Source: Paracraurococcus sp042666655
GTDB taxonomy: Bacteria > Pseudomonadota > Alphaproteobacteria > Acetobacterales > Acetobacteraceae
Assembly: GCF_042666655.1 (NCBI RefSeq)
Contig: NZ_JBHTDE010000005.1
Location: forward strand, 124,001-188,000
Length of the DNA: 64,000 nt
Direction: 5' to 3'
Part shown: one piece after another, positions 39,973-48,364 of the stretch
Layout: each line of letters begins with the position of its first letter
Numbering within the stretch: the stretch's first letter is position 1
Made by a program: the position numbers and the translations under genes
The notes under the pieces: generated by a model
Databases searched by the model: none
The model's input: the letters and a program-made list of their open reading frames with translations, nothing else
What the model was told of the DNA's origin: nothing

Positions 39973-41180
39973 GCGCGGCGCTGGCCGAGGGCTTCGACCT
40001 GCGCGCCCTGCCGGCCGCCTTCTACGACGACCCCTACCCGACCTACCGCGCGCTGCGCGAGACCGCCCCGGTCAAGCGCATGCCGGACGGCTCGCTGTTC
40101 CTGACGCGCTGGGCCGACCTCGACAGGGTGTACCGCGACACGCGGACCTTCTCCTCCGACAAGCATGTCGAGTTCGCGCCGAAATACGGCGCCACCCCGC
40201 TGTTCGAGCACCACACCACCAGCCTGGTCTTCAACGACCCGCCGCTGCACACCCGGGTCCGCCGGCTGATCATGGGCGCGCTGACGCCGCGTGCCATCGG
40301 CGGCATGGAGCCCTCGCTGGTCGCCCTGGTGGACCGGCTGCTCGACGCCATGGCGGCGAAGGGCGAGGCCGACCTGATCGAGGATTTCGCCGCCGCCATC
40401 CCGATCGAGGTGATCGGCAACCTGCTCGGCGTGCCGCAGGACGAACGCGGGCCGCTGCGCGACTGGTCGCTGGCGATCCTCGGCGCGCTCGAGCCGGTGG
40501 TGCGGCCGGAGGTCGCTGCGCGCGGCAATGCCGCGGTCACCGAATTCCTCGGCTACCTGCGCGGCCTGGTCGCCCGCCGCCGTGCCGCGCCGCTGGACCC
40601 CGCCACCTGCGTGCTGACCCGGCTGATCCAGGGCGAGGAATCGGGCGACCAGCTGACCGAGCAGGAATTGCTGCACAACTGCATCTTCCTGCTGAACGCC
40701 GGCCATGAGACCACCACCAACCTGATCGGCAATGGCCTCGAGGCGCTGCTGCGCTTCCCCGCCGAGAAGGCCCGGCTGCTGGCCGAGACCGGGCTGATCG
40801 GCAGCGCGGTGGAGGAGGTGCTGCGCACCGAAAGCTCCAACCAGCTCGGCAACCGCGGCGTGACGGCGGCCTGCGAGATCGGCGGCGTCGCGGTCGCACC
40901 GGGCACGCTGGTCACGCTCTGCATCGGCGCCGCCAACCGCGACCCGGCGCAATTCCCCGACCCGGAACGCTTCGACGTGGGCCGCACGCCGAACCGGCAT
41001 CTGGCCTTCGCCACAGGCGCGCATCAATGCGCGGGGCTTGCCCTGGCGCGGCTGGAAGGGCGGATCGCCATCGCCCGGTTCCTGATGCGGTTTCCCCGCT
41101 ATGCGTTGTCCGCCGCGCCGGTGCGTGGCGGGCGGGCGCGGTTCCGCGGGTTCCTCAGCCTGCCGGTGCGGGTTGCCTGA
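39969..41180 (+). CDS. Cytochrome P450
   Basis: Soluble bacterial P450, 403 aa. Haem-thiolate Cys is C354 in LAFATGAHQCAGLALARLEG; the I-helix oxygen-activating motif is LNAGHETTTNL; the K-helix ExxR is in AVEEVLRTES; PERFDVGR is the meander. No redox partner gene is adjacent, so ferredoxin and reductase must be supplied from elsewhere. Coupling to the AtuA-like gene pair by a 4-nt overlap suggests oxidation of a terpenoid or branched acyl substrate. Its stop lies 2 nt before repeat copy E. Confidence 0.94.
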   Translation: MSAALAEGFDLRALPAAFYDDPYPTYRALRETAPVKRMPDGSLFLTRWADLDRVYRDTRTFSSDKHVEFAPKYGATPLFEHHTTSLVFNDPPLHTRVRRLIMGALTPRAIGGMEPSLVALVDRLLDAMAAKGEADLIEDFAAAIPIEVIGNLLGVPQDERGPLRDWSLAILGALEPVVRPEVAARGNAAVTEFLGYLRGLVARRRAAPLDPATCVLTRLIQGEESGDQLTEQELLHNCIFLLNAGHETTTNLIGNGLEALLRFPAEKARLLAETGLIGSAVEEVLRTESSNQLGNRGVTAACEIGGVAVAPGTLVTLCIGAANRDPAQFPDPERFDVGRTPNRHLAFATGAHQCAGLALARLEGRIAIARFLMRFPRYALSAAPVRGGRARFRGFLSLPVRVA

Positions 41181-41182
41181 CA

Positions 41183-41321
41183 GGCAAGGTTGGGGAGGGA
41201 AAAGTATTTCCTCCCCGAACCCCACCCTTCCTTTTTGTGGGCTTGGCATTTGCCGCGCGGCAGGCGCCGACTCCCAGAAACAGCGGAAGGCCAGGGAGGA
41301 TGCTCTCTCCCTGGCCTTTGC
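41183..41321. repeat. Tripartite palindromic repeat, copy E
   Basis: Begins 2 nt after the P450 stop with GGCAAGG (41183-41189) and ends with CCTTTGC (41315-41321). Hairpin 1 at 41192-41216 (9 of 10 stem pairs), core palindrome at 41245-41268, hairpin 3 at 41289-41316 (10 pairs). Orientation as in copies A and C relative to the plus strand. Confidence 0.85.
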
Positions 41322-41346
41322 TTCCTAACCTGCACAGGACGCCCGC

Positions 41347-42309
41347 ATGATGCCCACCCGTCGCGCCACGCTGGCCACGCTGTTTCCCCTTGCCGCCCAG
41401 GCCCAATGGGCACCGGACCGCCCGCTGCGCTGGATCGTCGGCTACCCGCCCGGCGGCGGCACCGACGTCCTCGCCCGGCTGCTGGCCGCTGCCATGGGCC
41501 CGAAGCTCGGCCAGCCGGTGGTGGTGGAGAATCGCCCGGGCGCGGCCACCAATATCGGCGCCGAGGCCGCGGCCCGCGCCGAGCCGGATGGCCTGACCGT
41601 CTTCACCGCCGGCAACGAGACGCTGGTCTTCAACCCGGCGCTCTACCGCGCGCTGTCCTTCGACGTGGACCGCGACCTGCGGCTGCTCGGCCTGATGGCG
41701 CGGTTCCACCTGGTGGTGGCGGTGCGGCCCAATTCCGCCGCCGGGTCGCTGCGGGCGCTGCTGGACCGCGCGAAGGCGGCGCCGGGCAGCGTGGACTACG
41801 GCAGCCCCGGCATCGGCAGCCCGCACCACCTGGCGATGGAACGCCTGGCCCGCGATGCCGGGGTGAGGCTGAACCACGTGCCCTATCGCGGCATGGCGCC
41901 GGTGCTGAACGACCTGATGGCCGGCACGGTCGAGGCCGCGGTGGTCGACCTGGCGGCGGGCGGGGAGGCGCTGCGGTCGGGCCGCATCCGCCCGCTCGCG
42001 CTCTGTTCCGCGGCCCCCCAGGCCGCGCTGCCGGGCGTGCCCACGGTGGCCGATTCCGCCGGGCTGGCGGGCTTCGAGGCCTATGCCTGGCAGGGCCTGA
42101 CCGCCCCCGCCCGCACCCCGGACGCTGCCGCCACGCGGCTGGCCGCGGCGCTGGCGGAGGCGCTGGCCGAACCGCCGGTGCAGGCCCGCATGCGGGAGAT
42201 CGGACTGGAGCCGCTGGCGGGCGGCGCCGCCGAATACCGCGCCCGGATCGACGCCGAACGCGCCATCACCTGGCCGCTGATCAAGGCGCTGGGGCTGACG
42301 CTGGACTAG
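41347..42309 (+). CDS. Bug/TctC-type tripartite tricarboxylate transporter binding protein
   Basis: A 320-aa periplasmic solute-binding protein of the Bug family. The short N-terminal leader MPTRRATLATLFPLAAQAQW looks like a Tat-type or Sec signal peptide. Family blocks are WIVGYPPGGGTDVLARLLAA, VVENRPGAATNIGAEAAARA and LMAGTVEAAVVDL. No TctA/TctB membrane genes are nearby; these orphan receptors are numerous in such genomes. Ligand unknown, probably a carboxylate or aromatic acid. The gene follows repeat copy E. Confidence 0.93.
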   Translation: MMPTRRATLATLFPLAAQAQWAPDRPLRWIVGYPPGGGTDVLARLLAAAMGPKLGQPVVVENRPGAATNIGAEAAARAEPDGLTVFTAGNETLVFNPALYRALSFDVDRDLRLLGLMARFHLVVAVRPNSAAGSLRALLDRAKAAPGSVDYGSPGIGSPHHLAMERLARDAGVRLNHVPYRGMAPVLNDLMAGTVEAAVVDLAAGGEALRSGRIRPLALCSAAPQAALPGVPTVADSAGLAGFEAYAWQGLTAPARTPDAAATRLAAALAEALAEPPVQARMREIGLEPLAGGAAEYRARIDAERAITWPLIKALGLTLD

Positions 42310-42912
42310 AGTGCGATGGCTTGGGGCGAAACCGCCGATAAGCCCGATCGCGCGGCCCAACGGACGCCGTTGCGGCTGTGCCATCAATACTTGCCGGATG
42401 CGACACTGCTTTTGTCCGTGGGAAGGCTCACGCATCTGGCGGCGGTACCTGGCCCTCCCAGCTGCACTGGGCGACGGTGAATCGCGGTTCCCGACTCTGT
42501 CGCGGCGTTACGTGCCTAGCTGCTGCTGCCGGATGACCGCAAGAGCATCGAGCCAGCGGCCGCCTGGGTCGGGTCCAGGCGACGCATCGGTCGCGCATTG
42601 CGTCCAGCCCCGAAGGCGCGCCGACGGCGGTCGAACGCATGCGTTCAACCCAGGATGCGAACGTCCACCTCCTCGAGCAGTCCGATGGGTGGGTAACCCA
42701 GCGAGCCCGTCACATGACCCTGGAGACGATCGGCACGCTCAGCCCTACCGCCGGCGTCAGCCGGCCCGCTATGGCCAACTGACCGGACGGCCCAGCCCAG
42801 GAGCGTCCCTCCTACACCACGCGTCGGGGCACGATCCTTGCCGTGCCATCAGTCGCTCGGTGGCCGAATCCGCGGCCTTGGCTCGCCGCAGGGCGAGCAT
42901 GGCGGCCCTGCG
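42310..42912. other. 603-nt region without an identifiable gene
   Basis: Between the Bug-type protein and the paoC stop codon. All six frames give low-complexity or interrupted translations; a plus-strand frame of 217 codons (42311-42964) runs into paoC in antisense and has no domain I can name. A remnant mobile element is possible but no transposase motif is visible. GC is slightly lower than around it. Confidence 0.45.
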
Positions 42913-45132
42913 TCATGCCGGCTCCGGCAGACGCTCCAGCAGCTTGTCGAGGGTGACCGGGTAATCGCGCACGCGCAGGCCGGTGGCGTTGTGGATCGCG
43001 TTGGCGATCGCCGCGCCGACGCCGCAGAGCCCGAGTTCGCCGACCCCCTTGGCCTTCATGGGCGAGGAGACCGGATCGACCTCGTCCAGGAAGATGACCT
43101 CCTGATGCGGGATGTCGGCATGCACCGGCACCTCGTAGCCCGCCAGATCGTGGTTTACGAAGAAGCCATGCCGCGTGTCGACCGCCAGTTCCTCCATCAG
43201 CGCCGCGCCCACGCCCATCGTCATCGCCCCGATCACCTGGCTGCGCGCCGATTTGGGGTTGAGGATGCGGCCCGCCGCGCAGACCGCCAGCATCCGCCGC
43301 ACCCGCGTCTCGCCGGTCGCGGCATCCACCGCCACCTCGACGAAATGCCCGGCGAAGGTGGATTGCTGGAAGCGCTCGGCGAGGTCGCCGTATTCGATCG
43401 TGTCTTCCACCACCAAGCCCGCCGCGCCGGCCGCCTCGCCGAGCGGCACGCTGCGGTTGCCGGCGCGAACCTGGCCATCGGCGAACTCCGCCTCCGCCGA
43501 GTTGAAGCCCAGCTTCTGCGCCACCGCCTCGCGCAGCTTGACGCAGGCGGCATAGACACCGGCGGTGGAACTGTTCCCGCCCCACTGCCCGCCCGAGCCG
43601 GCGGAGGCGGGGAAGTCGGAATCACCGAGCCGCACCGTCACCCGCTCCAGCGCCACGCCCATCATCTCGGCCGCGGTCTGGGCAATGATGGTGTAGCTGC
43701 CGGTGCCGATATCGGTCATGTCGGTCTCGACCGTGACCCTGCCGTCGGCGGCCAGCCGCACCCGCGCGCCCGACTTCATCGCCATGTTGTTGCGGAAGCC
43801 GGCCGCCATGCCCATGCCGATCAGCCAGCGACCCTCCCGCTGCTGGCCGGGCGTGGCGCGGCGCCGGTTCCAGCCGAAACGCTCCGCCCCCTGTTGCAGG
43901 CACTGCACCAGCTGGCGCTTGGAGAAGGGGCGCTCCGGGTTCTCGGGATCGACCTGGGTGTCGTTCAGGATGCGGAACTCGACCGGGTCGATGCCTAAGC
44001 GCTCCGCCATCTCGTCCATCGCTACCTCGAGCGCCATCAGGCCCGGCGCCTCGCCCGGCGCGCGCATGGCGTTGCCCTCCGGCAAATCGAGCTCGGCGAG
44101 GCGCATCGCGGTCAGCCGGTTCGCCCCGGCATAGAGCAGCTTGGTCTGCGACACCGCCAGTTCCGGCTGCCCGCCCGGCAGGTCGCCCGAGAGGCTCTCA
44201 TGCGCGATGGCGGTGATGCGGCCGTCGCGCCCGGCGCCGATGCGGATGCGCTGGATGGTGGCGGGGCGATGCGTCGTGTTGTTGGCGACCAGGGGACGCG
44301 CCAGCGCCAGCTTCACCGGCCGCTTGGCGGCCCGGGCGCCCAGCGCCGCGAGGACGGCATCCGCCCGGAGGAACAGCTTGCCGCCGAAGCCCCCGCCGAC
44401 ATAGGGACTGTCCAGCCGCACCTTCTCGGCCGGGATGCCCAGCGTCTTCGCCAGGTCGCGCTTGCCCCAGGCGACCATCTGGTTCGAGGTCCAGACGGTG
44501 AGGCTGTCGCCCTTCCAGGCGGCGATGGTCGCGTGCGGCTCCATCATCGCATGGCTCTCGTCCGGCGTGGTGTAGGTCGCGTCCAGCGTCACCGCGGCCT
44601 GGGCGAAGGCGGCTTCGAAATCGCCGACGCGGTCCTCGGCCGGGGCGCCGCTGCCCTCGTCGCTGTCGGCACTGGTCAGCTTGGCGTTCCCGGCCTCGGC
44701 GGCCAGGTCGAAGCGGCCGGGCTGGCGGTCATACTCGACGCGGATCATCGCCGCGGCGTCGCGCGCCTGCTCGAAGCGCTCGGCCAACACCACCGCGATC
44801 GCCTGGTGGTAGTGCTGGATGTCCGGCCCGCCGAAGAGGAAGGCGGTGTTCATCTCGCCCTTTTCCAGCTGCGGCATGTCGAGCGTGGTGACCACCGCCA
44901 GCACGCCGGGCGCGGTGCGCGCGGCGGCGGTGTCCATGGCCTTGACGCGGCCCTTGGCGATGCCGGCGCCGAGGATATGGCCATAGGCCTGGTCGGGCGC
45001 CACGTCGTGGCGTTCATAGGCATAGGGCGCCGTGCCGGTGGTCTTGCGCGGCCCGTCGATGCGGTCGACCGGCTTGCCGACGACCTTCAGCCGGTCGATC
45101 GGATTGGCCGCGGCGGGGGTATCGAATTGCAT
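42913..45132 (-). CDS. paoC: Aldehyde oxidoreductase molybdenum-binding subunit (PaoC-like)
   Basis: A 739-aa xanthine-oxidase-family catalytic subunit holding molybdopterin cytosine dinucleotide. It begins with PIDRLKVVGKPVDRIDGPRK and has PYVGGGFGGKLFLRADAVLA, the GSGGQWGGNSSTAGVYAACV loop, and the C-terminal GVGELGLCGVGAAIANAI with the catalytic Glu. The length and arrangement match E. coli PaoC (YagR). It is the last gene of paoA-paoB-paoC; 3 nt separate it from paoB. The dedicated chaperone PaoD is not present in the window. Oxidises aldehydes to acids in the periplasm. Confidence 0.9.
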   Translation of the reverse strand: MQFDTPAAANPIDRLKVVGKPVDRIDGPRKTTGTAPYAYERHDVAPDQAYGHILGAGIAKGRVKAMDTAAARTAPGVLAVVTTLDMPQLEKGEMNTAFLFGGPDIQHYHQAIAVVLAERFEQARDAAAMIRVEYDRQPGRFDLAAEAGNAKLTSADSDEGSGAPAEDRVGDFEAAFAQAAVTLDATYTTPDESHAMMEPHATIAAWKGDSLTVWTSNQMVAWGKRDLAKTLGIPAEKVRLDSPYVGGGFGGKLFLRADAVLAALGARAAKRPVKLALARPLVANNTTHRPATIQRIRIGAGRDGRITAIAHESLSGDLPGGQPELAVSQTKLLYAGANRLTAMRLAELDLPEGNAMRAPGEAPGLMALEVAMDEMAERLGIDPVEFRILNDTQVDPENPERPFSKRQLVQCLQQGAERFGWNRRRATPGQQREGRWLIGMGMAAGFRNNMAMKSGARVRLAADGRVTVETDMTDIGTGSYTIIAQTAAEMMGVALERVTVRLGDSDFPASAGSGGQWGGNSSTAGVYAACVKLREAVAQKLGFNSAEAEFADGQVRAGNRSVPLGEAAGAAGLVVEDTIEYGDLAERFQQSTFAGHFVEVAVDAATGETRVRRMLAVCAAGRILNPKSARSQVIGAMTMGVGAALMEELAVDTRHGFFVNHDLAGYEVPVHADIPHQEVIFLDEVDPVSSPMKAKGVGELGLCGVGAAIANAIHNATGLRVRDYPVTLDKLLERLPEPA

Positions 45133-45135
45133 GGC

Positions 45136-46086
45136 TCAGCTCCTCGCCTCGGCCAGGACGGCAGCCAGCGTCCGTTCAGCCAAAATGACCTTGAAGGCAT
45201 TCTCGTGGGTCGGCCTGGCGCCATCCAGGATCGCCGCCGTCGCCGCCTTGGCGCCGCGCGGCAACTCGGCCTCGGCCGCCTCGACCCGCCAGGGCTTGTG
45301 CGCCACGCCGCCCAGGGCGACGCGCCCGGTGCCGTCGCGCTGCACCACCGCCGCGACCGAGACCAGGGCGAAGGCATAGGAGGCCCGGTCGCGGACCTTG
45401 CGGTAGAAATGCCGCCCGCCCATCGGCGGCGGCAGGACCACCGCGGTGATCAGCTCGCCCGCCTGCAGGGCTGTCTCGATATGCGGCGTCTCCCCGGGCA
45501 GGCGGTGGAAGTCGGCCATCGGGATCCGCCGCTCCGTCCCGTCCGGCGTGATCGTCTCCACCACCGCATCAAGCGCCCGCATGGCGACCGCCATGTCGCT
45601 GGGATGCGTGGCGACGCAGGCCTCGCTCGACCCGATCACCGCCAGTTGCCGGGTGACGCCGCCGATCGCCGCGCAGCCGGAGCCGGGCTTGCGTTTGTTG
45701 CAGGCCATGTTGGTGTCGTAGAAATACGGGCAGCGCGTGCGCTGCAGCAGGTTGCCCGCCGTGGTCGCCTTGTTGCGCAGCTGCCCCGAGGCCCCGGCCA
45801 GCAAGGCGCGGGAAAGCACGCCGTAGTCGCGCCGTACGCGGTCGTCGGCGGCGAGGTCGGTGTTGCGCACCAGCGCGCCGACCCGTAGCCCGCCTTCCGG
45901 CGTCGGCTCGATCCGGTCCAGTGCCAGGCCGTTGACGTCGATCAGGTGGACCGGCGCCTCGATCTGCAGCTTCATCAGGTCGAGCAGGTTGGTCCCGCCG
46001 GCGATGAACTTCGCCCCGGGCTTGCCGGCCACGGCAGCGGCGGCCTCGGCCGGGGTGGCGGCGCGTTCGTAGGTGAAGGGCTTCAT
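45136..46086 (-). CDS. paoB: Aldehyde oxidoreductase FAD-binding subunit (PaoB-like)
   Basis: A 316-aa FAD subunit of the xanthine-oxidase family. FAD-binding is seen in AKFIAGGTNLLDLMKLQIEA and GQLRNKATTAGNLLQRTRCP. The insertion TRCPYFYDTNMACNKRKPGS followed by GCAAIGG places four Cys that in E. coli PaoB bind an extra 4Fe-4S cluster, which separates PaoB from ordinary XDH FAD subunits. The ATG at 46086 overlaps the paoA stop by 4 nt. It has no signal of its own; the complex is co-exported by the Tat signal on PaoA. Confidence 0.9.
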   Translation of the reverse strand: MKPFTYERAATPAEAAAAVAGKPGAKFIAGGTNLLDLMKLQIEAPVHLIDVNGLALDRIEPTPEGGLRVGALVRNTDLAADDRVRRDYGVLSRALLAGASGQLRNKATTAGNLLQRTRCPYFYDTNMACNKRKPGSGCAAIGGVTRQLAVIGSSEACVATHPSDMAVAMRALDAVVETITPDGTERRIPMADFHRLPGETPHIETALQAGELITAVVLPPPMGGRHFYRKVRDRASYAFALVSVAAVVQRDGTGRVALGGVAHKPWRVEAAEAELPRGAKAATAAILDGARPTHENAFKVILAERTLAAVLAEARS

Positions 46087-46736
46087 GCCTGCCTCCCCGC
46101 GACTTCGGTGATCGCGTCGACGATGTTGGAATAGGCGCCGCAGCGGCAGATGTTGCTGCTCAGGCGTTCGCGGATCTCCTCGGCGGTGACCTGCGGCGCC
46201 GCGGTCAGGTCGGCGGTCACATGGCTCGGGATGCCGGCCTTGAATTCGTCGAGCATCGCCACCGAGGCGCAGATCTGCCCCGGCGTGCAATAGCCGCACT
46301 GGTAGCCGTCATGCCTGACGAAGGCGGCCTGCATGGGATGCAGGGCGTCGGGCTGGCCGAGGCCCTCGATCGTGGTGACCGCATCGCCCTCGTGCATCAC
46401 CGCCAGCGTCAGGCAGGAATAGATCCGCCGTCCCTCCACCAGCACCGTGCAGGCGCCGCACTGGCCGTGGTCGCAGCCCTTCTTGCTGCCGGTGAGCTGC
46501 AGATGTTCCCGCAGCGCATCCAGAAGCGTGGTGCGGGTGTCGAGTTCGAGGGCCCGCGTTTCGCCATTCACCCGGAGGGAGACATTCGCCATCGTCGATG
46601 TTCCTGTCTGCGTCGTTGCGCTGGTCGTGGGGGCCGGCCGCGCCTGGGTCGGCCCGGCCGTCGGCGCCATCGTGGCGGTGGCCGCGCCGGCGACCAGGAT
46701 GCGCCGTGATATCGGTGGGGTGTCGTCGGTTCTCAT
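46083..46736 (-). CDS. paoA: Aldehyde oxidoreductase 2Fe-2S subunit with Tat signal (PaoA-like)
   Basis: A 217-aa iron-sulfur subunit. The N-terminus has a twin-arginine motif, SRRILVAGAATATM, followed by a Thr/Pro-rich linker to the mature domain at MANVSLRVNGETRALELDTR. Two 2Fe-2S clusters: GCDHGQCGACTVLVEGR with a further Cys in YSCLTLA, and CGYCTPGQI with NICRCGAYSNIV. This fits E. coli PaoA, whose Tat signal exports the folded trimer. The start at 46736 was chosen because it gives the Tat signal. It is the first gene of the operon; a 556-nt region precedes it. Confidence 0.92.
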   Translation of the reverse strand: MRTDDTPPISRRILVAGAATATMAPTAGPTQARPAPTTSATTQTGTSTMANVSLRVNGETRALELDTRTTLLDALREHLQLTGSKKGCDHGQCGACTVLVEGRRIYSCLTLAVMHEGDAVTTIEGLGQPDALHPMQAAFVRHDGYQCGYCTPGQICASVAMLDEFKAGIPSHVTADLTAAPQVTAEEIRERLSSNICRCGAYSNIVDAITEVAGRQA

Positions 46737-47292
46737 GCGGTTCGGTCCTTCAGCGTCCAGACAGGGCGCATGGCGTCGCCGGGCGAGTGGGCGCGGCCGC
46801 CGAACGCCAGCGTGCGAGCACCCTGGGCGACTTCGGCCGGCGCCCTTGGGACGTCCTTGCGGAGTGATTTCTTGGTGCGGCCGAAGCCGCACGCCCCAGG
46901 TCAACGCGGCGACACGGAAACGGTGGCATCGCGTCCGTTGGCCGAGTCGTTTTTGAAGAACCGTGCGGGGAGGGGGGGTGCCGCCGGTGACCTGGGAGCC
47001 ACCCCGGGACCTGGCGCCGTATCGCCGTGCCCGGTGGCGACGGCGGGGCGTCCGAGCACGGCCTCGGGCCCGCCCATGCGGCCGATCGGCTCCCATGCGA
47101 TCACGCGCGCCCGGTGGGCGTGTCGCCGCCGGAGCGGCCGTTCACCGGCGCCTCGATGCTCCCATGGCGGATGGCGGTGCCACGGATGTCCGAGATTGCC
47201 GGCCCGATGCCCGCATCTTCCCAAGCCGGCCCCGGCGCGACACCCTTCCCGGCAGCCGGGGTCGCTCCGGCCCCGCTTGCTTCAGCCGCAGG
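46737..47292. other. 556-nt divergent intergenic region
   Basis: Lies between the divergent paoA and tauD-like genes, so it should contain both promoters. Open frames on both strands are Arg/Pro-rich and show no domain. No operator palindrome or riboswitch-like structure was recognised. A regulator for paoABC is not encoded beside it. Confidence 0.5.
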
Positions 47293-48315
47293 ATGACACC
47301 GCCCATGGCCGCCAGCATCGCCTTCGCCCAGCCCCTGACGGGCGCCGGTTTCGGCTGCCGCATCGATCCGGCGGGGGCCGGCGGCGCCGCGGCCCTGGTC
47401 GCCGCCGCGGAAGCCGATCCGGCGGCCCTGCCGCGGGCGCTGGCCGCGGGCCGCGGCCTGCTGCTGCTGCCAGGCATGGACGCGATGGCCGAGGCGCCGG
47501 AGTTGCTGCTCCGCCTGTCCCGCATCTTCGGGCCGGAGGTCGAGGACTACCGCACCACCGGCATGGCGCCCAACATGGTGCACCCGACGGTGCCGGAGAT
47601 CTTCGTCGTCTCCAACATCCCGCCGGTCCTGCGCCAGCCGCCGCCCCTGCCGGACCCGCCGCTGACCGAGGACGGCAGGCTGCCGGTGCAGTATCCGCAC
47701 CGGCATGGCTGGCATACCGACCAGAGCTACCGCCGGCCGCCGCCCGACATCTCGCTCTTCCTCGCGGTGCTGCCGGCGCCGCGGGGCCAGGGCCAGACGC
47801 TGTTCGCCGATGGCATCGCGGCCCATGCGGCCTTGCCCGAGGCGCTCAAGGCGCAGGTGGCGGGGCTGGAAGGGCTGCATGTCGGCTCGTCGGCCGGGCG
47901 GCGGCGGGAAGCGGTGGCGGCAGGGCAGCCGCCGCGCGCCCTGGCGCCGCACGAAAGGCCGCAGCGCCAGCCGGTGGTGCGCATCCACCCGGTCACCGGG
48001 CAGCAGGCACTGTACCTGTGCGAGCACGGCCAGATGGACTGGCTGGAGGGCCCCTTCCTTGGGATGGAGCCCGGCCCCACGGGCGCGGGCGCGGCGCTGC
48101 TGGACCGGTTGATGGCGCATCTGACCCGGCCGGAATTCGTCTATGTGCATGAATGGACGCCGGGCGACTTGGTGGTCTGGGACAACCGCTGCACCGTCCA
48201 TGCCGCCACTTGGTTCGACGCGGCGAAGGAGGCGCGGGTGATGTGGCGCACCACCGTCAGCGGCCATCCCGGCGCCGCCTATGCCGGGGAGGCGAAGAGC
48301 TGGCTGGCGGCTTGA
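47293..48315 (+). CDS. TauD/TfdA family 2-oxoglutarate dioxygenase
   Basis: A 340-aa Fe(II)/2-oxoglutarate dioxygenase. Iron ligands H141 and D143 in GWHTDQSYRRPP and distal H303 in NRCTVHAATWFD, with the 2OG-binding R319 in MWRTTVSG. The family includes taurine, 2,4-D and gamma-butyrobetaine-type oxygenases; sequence alone does not pick a substrate. Its length is slightly above TauD (about 285 aa). The ATG at 47293 sits just after GCAGG. A GST-family gene follows after 49 nt. Confidence 0.9.
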   Translation: MTPPMAASIAFAQPLTGAGFGCRIDPAGAGGAAALVAAAEADPAALPRALAAGRGLLLLPGMDAMAEAPELLLRLSRIFGPEVEDYRTTGMAPNMVHPTVPEIFVVSNIPPVLRQPPPLPDPPLTEDGRLPVQYPHRHGWHTDQSYRRPPPDISLFLAVLPAPRGQGQTLFADGIAAHAALPEALKAQVAGLEGLHVGSSAGRRREAVAAGQPPRALAPHERPQRQPVVRIHPVTGQQALYLCEHGQMDWLEGPFLGMEPGPTGAGAALLDRLMAHLTRPEFVYVHEWTPGDLVVWDNRCTVHAATWFDAAKEARVMWRTTVSGHPGAAYAGEAKSWLAA

Positions 48316-48364
48316 CCCCGGCCGCGGCGGCCCCCCACCATACCGCGGTGGGGGAAAACCGGTC

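Noticed and set aside
42311..42964. A 217-codon plus-strand frame after the Bug-type gene
   Set aside because: No domain, biased composition, and its end lies antisense inside paoC.
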